From: Streptomyces niger
Lineage (GTDB): Bacteria > Actinomycetota > Actinomycetes > Streptomycetales > Streptomycetaceae
Direction of reading: 5' to 3'
Length of the DNA stretch: 64,000 bases
NCBI RefSeq assembly: GCF_000718305.1
Contig: NZ_JOFQ01000011.1
Span: 310,001 to 374,000, forward strand
Position 1 is the first letter of the stretch. Each line of letters starts with the position of its first letter. The notes under the pieces are model-generated. The model saw only the letters and a list, made by a program, of their open reading frames with translations, was not told the origin of the DNA and searched no databases. The translations under genes were made by a program, and so were the position numbers. Shown here one piece after another: positions 49,176-58,243 of the stretch.

Positions 49176-50009
49176 TCAGCTCCCCGTGCTCCGGTAACCC
49201 CGCAGCCCCGCCCGCCACGCCAGCGCCGCACCCCCGCACACCACCGCGGCCACCACCGGCCCCAGGAAGTCCACCCAGCTCGGGAGCCCCAACGGGTCCT
49301 CCCGACCGAGGAGGCGGAGCGCCGGCAACCAGTTCACGAAGGCCAGCGGAATGATGTACGTGACCCCGCGCACCAGGTCCTTGGCGAAGACGGTGGGCGG
49401 GTACTGCAGCATCGCGTTTCCGCCATATGTGAAGGAGTTCTGCACCTGGGCGGCGTCCTGGGCCCAGAACTGGAAGGCCGCGCCGAGCGTGAAGAGCGCA
49501 CCGTAGATCGCGGCCCCGCTCACCACCATCGCCGCGGCCAGCACCACCCGGCCCGGCGTCCAGTCCACCGGGACCCGGGCCAGCGCCCAGCCCAGCACCA
49601 CCACGGCCTGCAGGAGCCGCCCGATCCGGCGCAGCGCGAACCGGTCGGCGGCGACCTGTACGTACACCGGCGCCGGGCGGACCAGCAGGACGTCCAGGGT
49701 GCCGTCGCGCACCCGCGCGCCGAGCCGCTCCACGTTGCCCAGCAGCAGGTCCGCCAGGCCCAGGGCGGTGGCCGACGAGCCGTAGAGGAGGGCGACTTCG
49801 GGCAGCCCGAATCCGCCGAGCTCGTCGATGTGCGAGAACATCAGAAGGATCGTCACGAACTCCAGGCCGCTGCCCGCGGCATTGCCGACGGCCATGATCG
49901 CAAACGACGCCCGGTAGGTGAGTGTGGACCGGACCCACATCGCTACGATCAGCAGGTATGCCCGTATGCCGTGCCGCACCGGCGCGGCCCGCCCGAAGGA
50001 CTCAGCCAC
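49176..50009 (-). CDS. ABC-2 exporter permease (first)
   Basis: A 277-residue permease of the ABC-2/DUF990 type with about six membrane helices. It includes FAIMAVGNAAGSGLEFVTILL, LVRPAPVYVQVAADRFALRR and VVAAVVCGGAALAWRAGLRGY. The start is GTG 50009, overlapping the upstream permease stop by eight bases. It forms the transmembrane half with the other permease and lies three bases from the ATPase gene. Confidence 0.8.
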   Translation of the reverse strand: MAESFGRAAPVRHGIRAYLLIVAMWVRSTLTYRASFAIMAVGNAAGSGLEFVTILLMFSHIDELGGFGLPEVALLYGSSATALGLADLLLGNVERLGARVRDGTLDVLLVRPAPVYVQVAADRFALRRIGRLLQAVVVLGWALARVPVDWTPGRVVLAAAMVVSGAAIYGALFTLGAAFQFWAQDAAQVQNSFTYGGNAMLQYPPTVFAKDLVRGVTYIIPLAFVNWLPALRLLGREDPLGLPSWVDFLGPVVAAVVCGGAALAWRAGLRGYRSTGS

Positions 50010-50835
50010 CCTGCACCACCACCTTCCGGGTGGCCGCCGACTGCACCAGCCGGCCCACCGCCAGCAGCACCGCCGCCCAGCCCGCCTGGAAACCCAGCGC
50101 CCCCAGCACGGCGGCCCCTTGGTACCGCCCCAGCAGGACGTCGGCCGGCACCTGCAGCACCGACGCCCACGGCAGCATCCGCACGACCTCGCCGAAGCCG
50201 TCGGGGAAGGCCCGCAGCGGCAGCAGCATTCCGGAGAAGAACATCGCGGCCAGCCCGCTGAGCACCGCCACCCCGGCACTGTCCAGCAGCCAGAACGCGG
50301 TGAGCGCGACGAGGTAGCGCAAGCCGAAGCTGACCGTCACCGCGAGCACGACGGACACCAGGAAGGCGGCCCAGAGGCCGGGCGCGGCGGGCAGCGCGAG
50401 GTCGAAGGCGAGCGCGCCGACGGCCATCGGCAGCACCCCGCGGCCCAGCAGCTGGCAGGCGGCCCGGCCCAGATCGGCGGCGAGCCACCACAATTGGAGG
50501 TCGGCGGGGCGGTACAGGTCCACCGCGATGTCGCCGTTGCGGATGCGCTCCTGCAACTCGTCCAGACCGCCGCCGACGACCAGCGAGACCGTCGCCAGCA
50601 GCGCCTGGCCGACCCACACGAAGGTCAGCGCCTGCGCCTGGTCGTAGCCGCCCAACTGCGGCCGCTCGTCCCACAGGGCCTGGTAGGTGAAGGCGATGAT
50701 GAAGCCGAAGACGGTGTTGGTGAACACCCCGGCGGCGGTGGCGGTGCGGTAGGTGACGTACCGCCGGAAGCCGCCCCTGGCCACGGCCGCGTACAGGGCG
50801 AGGCCGCCACCGCGCTGAAGAATTGCCCCGCCCAC
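50002..50835 (-). CDS. ABC-2 exporter permease (second)
   Basis: A 277-residue permease with about six helices, containing YRTATAAGVFTNTVFGFIIAF, DIAVDLYRPADLQLWW (the DUF990 family feature) and SVVLAVTVSFGLRYLVALTAF. GTG 50835 is preferred because GGGGGA lies eight bases before it. An upstream TTG at 50868 is less likely. It is the first gene of the three-gene exporter operon. Confidence 0.8.
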   Translation of the reverse strand: MGGAILQRGGGLALYAAVARGGFRRYVTYRTATAAGVFTNTVFGFIIAFTYQALWDERPQLGGYDQAQALTFVWVGQALLATVSLVVGGGLDELQERIRNGDIAVDLYRPADLQLWWLAADLGRAACQLLGRGVLPMAVGALAFDLALPAAPGLWAAFLVSVVLAVTVSFGLRYLVALTAFWLLDSAGVAVLSGLAAMFFSGMLLPLRAFPDGFGEVVRMLPWASVLQVPADVLLGRYQGAAVLGALGFQAGWAAVLLAVGRLVQSAATRKVVVQGG

Positions 50836-51143
50836 GCTGCCGTCCCCCGAGGTCTGACGCCGAACCAACCCAAAACAACGGAGCCTAGCTCCGCCGTCGG
50901 CGGGGGCACCACGGGTTTATCACCCGATCCAGTGAGGGAGAGAACCCGTTCGGCCGGTCACAGACCGGTCACATGTGCGTGCCACCCTCTTGGGTCGGCT
51001 CGCAGGATGCGAGAGTTTCTCCACGGGCGACACTTGCATTTCGGAAGACACGACCACTTTCCGGCGTAGGGCGCGAATCGCCCGCTACGACACCGATCCG
51101 CCGCGGCACAACCATCGGCGGCGGCCGAGGAGTCACTACAGAC
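50836..51143. other. Divergent promoter region, no gene seen
   Basis: This 308-base region separates the exporter operon from the PBP gene. It contains short hairpins (for example around 51067-51085) and an ill-defined AT-richer stretch near 50915-50945. It presumably carries two promoters and a PBP leader; I see no further recognisable motif. Confidence 0.45.
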
Positions 51144-53465
51144 ATGAACGACGATCCGCAGCAGGACGACCGGGGAAGTATCGGTTCCCCCGACGACGCA
51201 CCGGGCGCCGCCCCGCCCACCGGGAAGAAGGGCCGCCCCCGCCGCACCGGCTGGCGCCGGTTCCTACCCACCTGGCGCATGACCCTCGGCGGCATCCTGG
51301 CGATCCTGCTGATCATCGTCGGCGGCTTCATCGCCGGCTACCTCCTCGTCGGCATCCCGCCCGCCAACCAGGCCGCCAAGGCCCAGAGCAACGTCTTCCT
51401 CTTCTCCGACGGCACCCAGCTCGCCCGCGACGGCGAGGTGAACCGCGAGAACGTCAAGCTCAGCCAGGTACCCAAGAGCGTCCAGCACGCCGTGCTCGCC
51501 GCCGAGGACCGCAACTTCTACAACGAGTCCGCGGTCAACCCGATCGCCATGGTCCGCGCCGCCTGGAACACCGTCATCGGCAGAGGCAAGCAGTCCGGCT
51601 CCACCATCACCCAGCAGTACGTCAAGAACTACTACCTCGGCCAGGAACAGACCGTCACCCGCAAGGCCAAGGAGTTCTTCATCGCCATCAAGCTGGACCG
51701 CGAGGTGAGCAAGGACGAGATCCTGGAGGGCTACCTCAACACCAGCTACTACGGCCGCAACGCCTACGGCATCCAGGCCGCGGCCCAGGCGTACTACAAC
51801 AAGGACGTCCAGGACCTCGACGCCGCCCAGGGCGCCTACCTCGCCACCCTCCTGAACGCCCCCAGCCAGTACGACATCGTCGTCCACCCCGAGAACCGGC
51901 AGCGCGCCGAGGCCCGCTGGAACTACGTCATGGACGGCATGGTCAAGAAGGGCTGGCTCAGCGGCTCGAAGCGCGCCGCCACCAAGTTCGACCCGCCCGG
52001 CGCGGCCAAGACCCCCAGCGGCCTCTCCGGCCGTCGCGGCTACTTCGTCAACGCCATCAAGGACTACCTCCGCAACAACGACATCCTCGACGAGGACGAC
52101 CTCAAGGGCGGCGGCTACCGCATCACCACCACCATCGACAAGAAGAAGCAGCTGGCCCTCGAAAAGGCCGTCGACCACCAGATGATGGACCAGCTCGACA
52201 AGAAGAACCGCGACGCCGACAAGAACGTCCGGGCCGGCGGCGCCTCCATCGACCCCGCCACCGGCAAGGTCGTCGCCATGTACGGCGGCATCGACTACGC
52301 CAAGCAGTTCGTCAACGGCGCCACCCGCGCCGACTACCAGGTCGGCTCCACCTTCAAGCCCTTCGTCTTCGCCTCCGCCGTCGCCAACCACGCCACCACC
52401 CAGGACGGCCGGACGATCACCCCGCAGACCGTCTACGACGGCACCAACAAGCGGATGACGATCAGCGACGGACAGCCCACCGGCTTCGCCCCCGCCAACG
52501 AGGACGACCGCTCCTACGGCCAGATCACCGTCTCCGAGGCCACCGACAAGTCCGTCAACGCCGTCTACGCGCAGATGGGCATCGACGTCGGCCCCGACAA
52601 GGTCCGCGAGACCGCCGTCGACCTCGGCATCCCGCGCAAGACCCCCGGCCTCGCCGAGTCCCAGGGATCCATCTCGCTCGGCACCGCCACCCCCAGCGTC
52701 GTGGAGATGACCAGCGCCTACGGCACCCTCGCCAACCACGGCAAGCGCGTCCCGTACACCTTCCTCTCGAAGATCACCAAGAACGGCGAGAACCTCTCGC
52801 TGCCCGACCGGGCCGAACAGAGCGCCATCCCCCGCGAGGCCGCCGACACCACCACCTCCATCCTGCGCAGCGTCGTCGAGAGCCCCGGCGGCACCGGCGC
52901 CGCCGCCCAGGCCGCCGGCCGGCCCGCCGCCGGCAAGACCGGCACCGCCGAGGAGGACAAGGCCGCCTGGTTCGCCGGGTACACCCCCGACCTGGCCACC
53001 GTCATCGCCGTGTTCGGCCAGGACCCCAAGACCGCGACCCAGGAACCCCTGTACGGCGCCGGCGGCCTCGCCCGCATCAACGGCGGCGGCTGGCCCGCCC
53101 AGATCTGGGCCGACTACACCGCGGCCGCGCTGGACGGCAAGATCGCCAAGGACTTCGACCTGGAGCTGGAGAGCGGCGCCCAGGAACCGGCGCCCACCGC
53201 CACGGGGACGCCCACGGCGCCGGGCGACGACACCGGTACCCCCAGCGCGCCCTCCGAGCCCACGACGCCCGTCACGCCCCCGACCACCACGACGCCGCCC
53301 ACCGTCGAACCGCCGGAGCCCACCTTCCCGTCCGAGCCGCCGCCCACCACAGCGCCCACCGAGGACTTCCCCACGGTGGAGCCCGGCGGCGGGCCCGGAG
53401 GCGGCGGCGGTCCGGGCGGCGGCCCCGGCGGCGCACCGGGCACCGAGGGGGACTGGGACTACTAG
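51144..53465 (+). CDS. Bifunctional class A penicillin-binding protein
   Basis: A 773-residue high-molecular-weight PBP. A basic N-terminus and one membrane helix (LGGILAILLIIVGGFIAGYLL) lead to the GT51 transglycosylase domain with AAEDRNFYNESAV near 119 and SGSTITQQYVKNYYL. The transpeptidase has the SxxK motif GSTFKPF near 401, SVNAVYAQ near 470 and KTGTAEEDKAAWF near 599. The last 100 residues are a Pro/Thr/Gly-rich tail without PASTA repeats. It polymerises and cross-links peptidoglycan. ATG 51144 is the family-typical start. A strong terminator follows. Confidence 0.92.
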   Translation: MNDDPQQDDRGSIGSPDDAPGAAPPTGKKGRPRRTGWRRFLPTWRMTLGGILAILLIIVGGFIAGYLLVGIPPANQAAKAQSNVFLFSDGTQLARDGEVNRENVKLSQVPKSVQHAVLAAEDRNFYNESAVNPIAMVRAAWNTVIGRGKQSGSTITQQYVKNYYLGQEQTVTRKAKEFFIAIKLDREVSKDEILEGYLNTSYYGRNAYGIQAAAQAYYNKDVQDLDAAQGAYLATLLNAPSQYDIVVHPENRQRAEARWNYVMDGMVKKGWLSGSKRAATKFDPPGAAKTPSGLSGRRGYFVNAIKDYLRNNDILDEDDLKGGGYRITTTIDKKKQLALEKAVDHQMMDQLDKKNRDADKNVRAGGASIDPATGKVVAMYGGIDYAKQFVNGATRADYQVGSTFKPFVFASAVANHATTQDGRTITPQTVYDGTNKRMTISDGQPTGFAPANEDDRSYGQITVSEATDKSVNAVYAQMGIDVGPDKVRETAVDLGIPRKTPGLAESQGSISLGTATPSVVEMTSAYGTLANHGKRVPYTFLSKITKNGENLSLPDRAEQSAIPREAADTTTSILRSVVESPGGTGAAAQAAGRPAAGKTGTAEEDKAAWFAGYTPDLATVIAVFGQDPKTATQEPLYGAGGLARINGGGWPAQIWADYTAAALDGKIAKDFDLELESGAQEPAPTATGTPTAPGDDTGTPSAPSEPTTPVTPPTTTTPPTVEPPEPTFPSEPPPTTAPTEDFPTVEPGGGPGGGGGPGGGPGGAPGTEGDWDY

Positions 53466-53480
53466 CGGCCACTACGCACA

Positions 53481-53520
53481 AGGGGCCCGGGGCACGTCGG
53501 TCGACGTGCCCCGGGCCCCT
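53481..53520. terminator. Bidirectional terminator between the PBP gene and gdx
   Basis: A perfect 19-bp inverted repeat (AGGGGCCCGGGGCACGTCG and complement) lies between the convergent genes. Confidence 0.85.
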
Positions 53521-53537
53521 CGCCGTGCGCGGACCTC

Positions 53538-53858
53538 TCAGTGGCCCGACGTCGCCTTCAGCCCCACGACGGCCACCAGCAGCAGACAGATGAAGAAGAT
53601 CCGGGCCGCGGTCGCCGGCTCACCCAGCACCACCATGCCCACGACCGCCGCACCGGCGGCGCCGATGCCCACCCACACGCCGTACGCCGTACCGATCGGC
53701 AGCGTCTTCGCCGCGTACGACAGCAGGGCCATGCTCGCGACGATGCCCGCGCCCGTGAACAGGCTGGGCCACAGCCGCGTGAACCCGTCGGTGAACTTCA
53801 TCCCGATCGACCAGCCGACCTCCAGCAGACCGGCGACGAGCAGCAGAATCCATGCCAT
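53538..53858 (-). CDS. gdx: Guanidinium exporter Gdx (SugE-type SMR protein)
   Basis: A 106-residue four-helix small multidrug resistance protein. The essential Glu is residue 13 (LLLVAGLLEVGWSIGMKF), and the GVWVGIGAAGAAVVGM helix 3 is typical of the Gdx/SugE branch. ATG 53858 follows GGAGG at good spacing. It exchanges guanidinium for protons as an antiparallel dimer. Control is indicated by a guanidine-III riboswitch about 55 bases upstream. The gene is convergent with the PBP gene and shares its terminator. Confidence 0.88.
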   Translation of the reverse strand: MAWILLLVAGLLEVGWSIGMKFTDGFTRLWPSLFTGAGIVASMALLSYAAKTLPIGTAYGVWVGIGAAGAAVVGMVVLGEPATAARIFFICLLLVAVVGLKATSGH

Positions 53859-53912
53859 GACGGCACCTCCGTGACAAGCGCACACACGCATGCGTGCAGG
53901 CATCTACAGGGG

Positions 53913-53954
53913 TGCGTCGTCTTGTCATGACCCGGTACGGCGCGTCTCGTCGGG
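53913..53954 (-). promoter_or_regulatory. Guanidine-III (ykkC-III) riboswitch
   Basis: Read on the minus strand, the element begins CCCGACGAGACGCGCCGTAC and continues CGGGTCATGACAAGACGACG. It matches the conserved guanidine-III core (CCGGACGAGG, GCGCCGUACC, CGGUCAGGACAAGACGG) at nearly every conserved position, with the spacing needed for the pseudoknot. It sits in the gdx leader, where this class normally occurs in actinobacteria. A short inverted repeat around 53885-53900 may be the expression platform. Confidence 0.85.
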
Positions 53955-54054
53955 ATGTCCCCACCATAGCAACGCACAACAAAACGGGCGGTGACCCCGG
54001 TCACCGCCCGTCACAGGGCTCACAAAGGGACGAAGAGGGGCCGGCCGGCCCGCC

Positions 54055-54405
54055 TCAGAGGTACAGCCCGGTGGCATCCTCCGCGCCCTCCAGGCGCTCG
54101 GCCGCCACCGCGTGCAGATCGCGCTCCCGCATCAGCACGTACGCGACGCCCCGCACCTCCACCTCGGCACGGTCCTCCGGGTCGTACAGCACCCGGTCCC
54201 CCGGCTCGACGGTACGGACGTTCTGCCCCACCGCCACGACCTCGGCCCACGCCAGCCGGCGGCCGACCGCGGCCGTCGCCGGAATGACGATGCCGCCGGT
54301 CGAGCGGCGCTCGCCCTCGGCGATATCGGTACGGACGAGCACCCGGTCGTGCAGCATCCGGATCGGCAGCTTGTCGTGGGTGTCCTGAGTGTTGTTCGGG
54401 CTCAC
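54055..54405 (-). CDS. GroES-like co-chaperonin paralogue
   Basis: A 116-residue protein of the GroES fold. It has IRMLHDRVLVRTDIAEGERRSTGGIVIP near residue 15, where GroES carries its N-terminal strand and mobile loop, and GDRVLYDPEDRAEVEVRGVAYVLMRERDLHAV at the end. It is not the housekeeping GroES (which sits with groEL1 elsewhere in Streptomyces), so its partner is unknown. GTG 54405 is the likely start; ATG at residue 17 is possible. Confidence 0.82.
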   Translation of the reverse strand: MSPNNTQDTHDKLPIRMLHDRVLVRTDIAEGERRSTGGIVIPATAAVGRRLAWAEVVAVGQNVRTVEPGDRVLYDPEDRAEVEVRGVAYVLMRERDLHAVAAERLEGAEDATGLYL

Positions 54406-54492
54406 GGCAAGACCGTACCTGTACCCGCCCCCGCAGCGGACCCCGGCCCGGCCTCAACGCCCCCGACGACGCCCCCTCGAACGGCGCTTCCG

Positions 54493-54813
54493 CTACGAAC
54501 GGCGCTTCCGCGCGCCCATCGCCAGCAGCCCCACCAGGCCGACCGCCACCAGCGCCACCGGAACGATCCGCTCCATCCGCGGCGCGCCGTCCTCCGACAC
54601 CAGCTGCGAGCGGACGTCGGAGACCGCGCGGTTGGCGACCACGTACGCCCGCCCGGCCGTACGGTCCACGGCCGCCGCCGCCTTCGCCTTCGCGTCGCCG
54701 ACGATCGTTTTGGGGTGCAGCCGCACGCCGATCTCGTCGAGCGTCACGGCGAGCTCCTGCCGCCGGCGGACGATGTCCGCCTCGATCTGCGCAGGGGTCC
54801 TGGCATCCGACAC
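54493..54813 (-). CDS. DUF3618 small membrane protein
   Basis: A 106-residue DUF3618 protein. TPAQIEADIVRRRQELAVTLDEIGVRLHPK near residue 6 is the family signature, with helical spacer VDRTAGRAYVVANRAVSDVR and one C-terminal helix (IVPVALVAVGLVGLLAMGA) ending in RKRRS. The function is unknown. The last bases overlap an 18-base direct duplication (cgaacggcgcttccg twice, 54477-54511). Confidence 0.82.
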   Translation of the reverse strand: MSDARTPAQIEADIVRRRQELAVTLDEIGVRLHPKTIVGDAKAKAAAAVDRTAGRAYVVANRAVSDVRSQLVSEDGAPRMERIVPVALVAVGLVGLLAMGARKRRS

Positions 54814-55049
54814 CGCGCTGCCTCCGTCGTTTCGGCCGGTGAGTACACGTCTTGATGGTTCCTGATGGACAGTCTGTCAGCTCACCCGCCGAACCGCGCC
54901 ACGGCACCCCCGATCAGCGCGCCCACGCGGCGTACAAAGAGACGAACCGGCCGAGGGCATGAAGGCCTGTCGGCGGACCTCAGTAACCTCGGGGCAGCAC
55001 ACGTGACCACCGAGGTCGGCACGGTCACCGACCCACCTTGAGGAGAGCC

Positions 55050-55517
55050 ATGAGCGAGCGACTGCAGCCCGGCGACACCGCCCCCGCCTTCACCCTCCCC
55101 GACGCGGACGGCAAGCAGGTCTCGCTCGCCGACCACAAGGGCCGCAAGACCATCGTCTACTTCTACCCCGCGGCCCTGACCCCCGGCTGCACCAAGCAGG
55201 CCTGCGACTTCACCGACAACCTCGACTTCCTGGCCGGCCACGGCTACGACGTCATCGGCATCTCCCCCGACAAGCCCGAGAAGCTCGCCAAGTTCCGCGA
55301 GAAGGAGGAGCTGAAGGTCACCCTCCTCGGCGACCCCGACAAGTCCGTCCTGGAGGCCTACGGCGCCTACGGCGAGAAGAAGCTCTACGGCAAGGTCGTC
55401 ACCGGCGTCATCCGCTCCACCGTCATCGTCGACGAGGAGGGCAAGGTCGAGCGCGCCCTCTACAACGTCAAGGCCACCGGCCACGTCGCCAAGATCATCA
55501 AGGACCTCGGGCTGTAG
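55050..55517 (+). CDS. bcp: Thioredoxin-dependent thiol peroxidase (BCP/peroxiredoxin Q)
   Basis: A 155-residue peroxiredoxin that reduces hydrogen and organic peroxides with thioredoxin. The peroxidatic Cys is in ALTPGCTKQACDF near residue 48, and the second Cys five residues later is the typical BCP resolving residue. Further features are VIGISPDKPEKLAKFREKEEL and STVIVDEEGKVERALYNVKATGHV. ATG 55050 follows AGGAGAG. Two tandem 43-bp repeats and a terminator follow. Confidence 0.92.
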   Translation: MSERLQPGDTAPAFTLPDADGKQVSLADHKGRKTIVYFYPAALTPGCTKQACDFTDNLDFLAGHGYDVIGISPDKPEKLAKFREKEELKVTLLGDPDKSVLEAYGAYGEKKLYGKVVTGVIRSTVIVDEEGKVERALYNVKATGHVAKIIKDLGL

Positions 55518-55603
55518 CCACTCGCTGCAGCACCCACCGCCGGATCCGAAGCGTCCGGAGCCACTCGCTGCAGCACCCACCGCCGGACCCCAAGCGTCCG
55601 GAT
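55518..55603 (+). repeat. 43-bp tandem direct repeat (two units)
   Basis: Two adjacent units starting gccactcgctgcagcaccca and ending with aagcgtccgga differ at two positions. They follow the bcp stop directly, so they are transcribed in its 3' untranslated region. Confidence 0.9.
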
Positions 55604-55610
55604 CAGCTTC

Positions 55611-55653
55611 GCGCGGCCTCCCACCGGGCACAGGTCCCGGTGGGAGGCCGCGC
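55611..55653 (+). terminator. Terminator after bcp
   Basis: An 18-bp perfect stem, GCGCGGCCTCCCACCGGG with its complement, around a seven-base loop. No long U-tract follows. The remaining 200 bases to the MFS start hold no gene that I can support and should contain its promoter. Confidence 0.8.
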
Positions 55654-55858
55654 GGTTCCCCCTCCGACCGCCTCCACGCCCCCGTCCACACCACCGGCAC
55701 AACCACGTCACACCCGCCCTAAACGGCCTACACCGAGTGACGAAAACCACGTTCTGCCGCCAAAGTGGTTTGACCGGCTCCGTAACCGCGCAGACGCCCC
55801 TTTCGAAACGAGCCCACCGCGCAGTGCGCGGACCGACCGAGCGAGAGGACCCGCACTC

Positions 55859-57397
55859 GTGACGACCGGCAGTACCGATGCCACGTCCGGGGCCGACCTG
55901 GACCCTGAGGCGGTCCGGCGCCACCGCGCGCTCTTCCGCGCCATCAACCGCCGCAGGAACCCCAAGCTCCGCCGCACCGACATCACGATCACCGACGAAC
56001 GGACCGTGAAGCGCGCCGTGAAGGCCGCCGCCGTCGGTAATGCGATGGAGTGGTTCGACTTCGGTATCTACAGCTACCTCGCCGTCACGATCGGCCACGT
56101 CTTCTTCCCCAGCGGCAGCGACACCGCGAGCCTGCTGTCCTCGTTCGCGACCTTCGCGGTGGCCTTCCTCGTACGCCCCATCGGCGGCGCGTACTTCGGC
56201 CCCCTCGGCGACCGCATCGGCCGCAAGAAGGTCCTCGCCCTCACCATGATCATGATGGCCGTGGGCACCTTCTGCATCGGCCTGATCCCCTCGTACGCCA
56301 CCATCGGCTTCTGGGCACCGGTCCTGCTCATCCTCTTCCGCCTGGTCCAGGGCTTCTCCACCGGCGGCGAGTACGGCGGCGCCTCCACCTTCATCGCCGA
56401 GTACGCCCCCGACAAGAAGCGCGGCTTCTTCGGCAGCTTCCTGGAGATGGGCACCCTCGCCGGCTACACCGGCGCCGCCGGCCTGGTCCTGCTCCTCAAC
56501 ACCTTCCTGGGCTCCGACACCATGGAGAGCTGGGGCTGGCGCCTGCCCTTCCTGGTCGCGGGCCCCCTCGGCCTCGTCGGTCTCTACCTGCGGATGAAGC
56601 TCGACGAGACCCCCGCCTTCCAGAAGCTGGAAGCCAGCCAGACGCACTCCCCGTCCGGCTCGGCCGGCGAGGAAGAGGCGGAGTTCTCCCACCTCTCCGA
56701 GAACCAGCCCAAGAAGAAGATCGGCGAGATCTTCTCCCAGCAGTGGCCCGCCCTGATCCTCTGCATCTGCCTGGTCGGCGCGTACAACATCACCGACTAC
56801 ATGCTGCTGTCGTACATGCCGACGTACCTCTCCTCCACGCTCCACTACTCGGAGTCGCACGGCCTGCTGGTACTGCTCGGCACCATGGTCGTCCTGATGC
56901 TGGTCATCAACTTCGTCGGCCGCCTCAACGACCGCTTCGGCCGCAAGCCGCTGCTCATGGCCGGCATGCTCGGCTTCTTCGTCCTCTCCATCCCCTCCTT
57001 CCTCCTGGTGGGGACCGGCAACCTGCTGCTCATCTGCGTCGGCATGCTCCTGATGGGCTTCTCCCTGGTCTGCCTCCTCGGCACGATGTCGGCGGCCCTC
57101 CCGGCCCTCTTCCCGACCAACGTCCGGTACGGCTCCCTCTCCATCGGCTACAACCTCTCCACCTCCCTCTTCGGTGGCACGACCCCCCTGGTCATCGAGG
57201 CCCTGATGGCCGGCTTCCACGGCAACCAGATGATCCCGGCGTACTACGCCATGGGCGCGGCCCTGATCGGCGTCATCGCCGTGCTCTGCATGAAGGAAAC
57301 CGCCCAGCAGCCCCTGGAAGGCTCCCCGCCCTCGGTAGCCACCCACGAGGAAGCCGTCGAAATGGTCACGGCCCAGAGCCCGGACCCGCGGTTCTGA
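55859..57397 (+). CDS. MFS transporter, proline/betaine (ProP)-like
   Basis: A 512-residue transporter with twelve membrane segments. The metabolite:H+ symporter signature is present: AVGNAMEWFDFGIYSYLAVTI near residue 55, FLVRPIGGAYFGPLGDRIGRKK near 102, and RLVQGFSTGGEYGGASTFIAEY. The cytoplasmic loop between helices 6 and 7 is acidic and Ser/Glu-rich. The start is GTG 55859 (GAGAGGA upstream). It resembles ProP/KgtP osmoprotectant or dicarboxylate transporters; the substrate is uncertain. A textbook terminator follows. Confidence 0.85.
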   Translation: MTTGSTDATSGADLDPEAVRRHRALFRAINRRRNPKLRRTDITITDERTVKRAVKAAAVGNAMEWFDFGIYSYLAVTIGHVFFPSGSDTASLLSSFATFAVAFLVRPIGGAYFGPLGDRIGRKKVLALTMIMMAVGTFCIGLIPSYATIGFWAPVLLILFRLVQGFSTGGEYGGASTFIAEYAPDKKRGFFGSFLEMGTLAGYTGAAGLVLLLNTFLGSDTMESWGWRLPFLVAGPLGLVGLYLRMKLDETPAFQKLEASQTHSPSGSAGEEEAEFSHLSENQPKKKIGEIFSQQWPALILCICLVGAYNITDYMLLSYMPTYLSSTLHYSESHGLLVLLGTMVVLMLVINFVGRLNDRFGRKPLLMAGMLGFFVLSIPSFLLVGTGNLLLICVGMLLMGFSLVCLLGTMSAALPALFPTNVRYGSLSIGYNLSTSLFGGTTPLVIEALMAGFHGNQMIPAYYAMGAALIGVIAVLCMKETAQQPLEGSPPSVATHEEAVEMVTAQSPDPRF

Positions 57398-57414
57398 CAC
57401 CTCGCAGCTCCACG

Positions 57415-57449
57415 AAATGCCCCGGCCGGGATCGGCCGGGGCATTTTTT
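57415..57449 (+). terminator. Intrinsic terminator of the MFS gene
   Basis: AAATGCCCCGGCCG pairs with CGGCCGGGGCATTT around GGAT, followed by a T-run. Confidence 0.92.
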
Positions 57450-57577
57450 CTACTCTTCGCGACAACTCTGCGTAACCGCCCCCCACTTCCCTCGTTAGCC
57501 CATTCGAGAAAGGAACAACCGGCCGCCGACACCGACATCGACACCAAGGCGACCGGTCACCGAACGGGGGAAAGATC

Positions 57578-58243
57578 GTGCCCAGCAGTCCGTACACCCA
57601 CGCCCGCCTCTCCCAGGCCGCAGCCGCCTCCCGCACCCTCTCGGAAGCCTTACGCCACCTCGGCGTGGACCCCAAGGGCCCGTCCCGCCGCTACCTCCGC
57701 ACGCGGATGAAGGCCTTGGGCATCGACACGTCACACTTCGAACGGGAGGGCACCCGCTGGACCAAGGAAGTTCTCGAAGCGGCCGTGACCGCCTCGACCA
57801 GCGTGTACGAGGTCCTCCACCATCTCGGCCTCGATCCCGTCGGCGGCAACCACGCCCACATCAGCCGTCGGTTACGTGCGTTGGGGATCGACACGTCGCA
57901 CTTTGGCGCAGGAGGACGTACGAAGCGGACCTCGCACCGACGGCGCACCATCGAAGAACTTCTCGTTGAGCAGGATCCAGCGAACGCCCGCCGCGCGGAC
58001 CCCGATCGGCTGAAGCTGGCCATGCTGAACCGCGGTGTGTCCGAGCGCTGCTCCCTCTGCGGAACGGGCATGCTCTGGCGCGGCTGCCCGCTTCCGCTGG
58101 AGGTGGACCACATCGATGGCAACTGGCGAAACAACCGCCTGGAGAACCTGCGCCTGCTCTGCCCGAACTGCCATTCCACGACCGACTCCTACCGTGGGCG
58201 CAACAAAAGGGGCCAGAGCTCATGGGCCGGGGTGCCGCGATGA
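57578..58243 (+). CDS. HNH endonuclease-like protein, paralogue 1
   Basis: A 221-residue protein. Two copies of a DNA-binding-like module lie in the N-terminal half (SEALRHLGVDPKGPSRRYLR ... LGIDTSHF and YEVLHHLGLDPVGGNHAHIS ... LGIDTSHF). The C-terminal HNH domain has zinc ligands CSLCG and CPNCH and the metal motif LEVDHIDGNWRNNRLENLRLL. The start is GTG 57578. It contains two TTA codons (57650, 57872), so it depends on bldA. It overlaps paralogue 2 by four bases (ATGA). Function could be a homing or defence nuclease; target unknown. Confidence 0.82.
   Translation: MPSSPYTHARLSQAAAASRTLSEALRHLGVDPKGPSRRYLRTRMKALGIDTSHFEREGTRWTKEVLEAAVTASTSVYEVLHHLGLDPVGGNHAHISRRLRALGIDTSHFGAGGRTKRTSHRRRTIEELLVEQDPANARRADPDRLKLAMLNRGVSERCSLCGTGMLWRGCPLPLEVDHIDGNWRNNRLENLRLLCPNCHSTTDSYRGRNKRGQSSWAGVPR

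Noticed and set aside
54420..54511. Short duplication near 54477-54511 considered as an insertion site
   Set aside because: Only two 15-base copies at the end of the DUF3618 gene; no flanking element or target duplication is visible.
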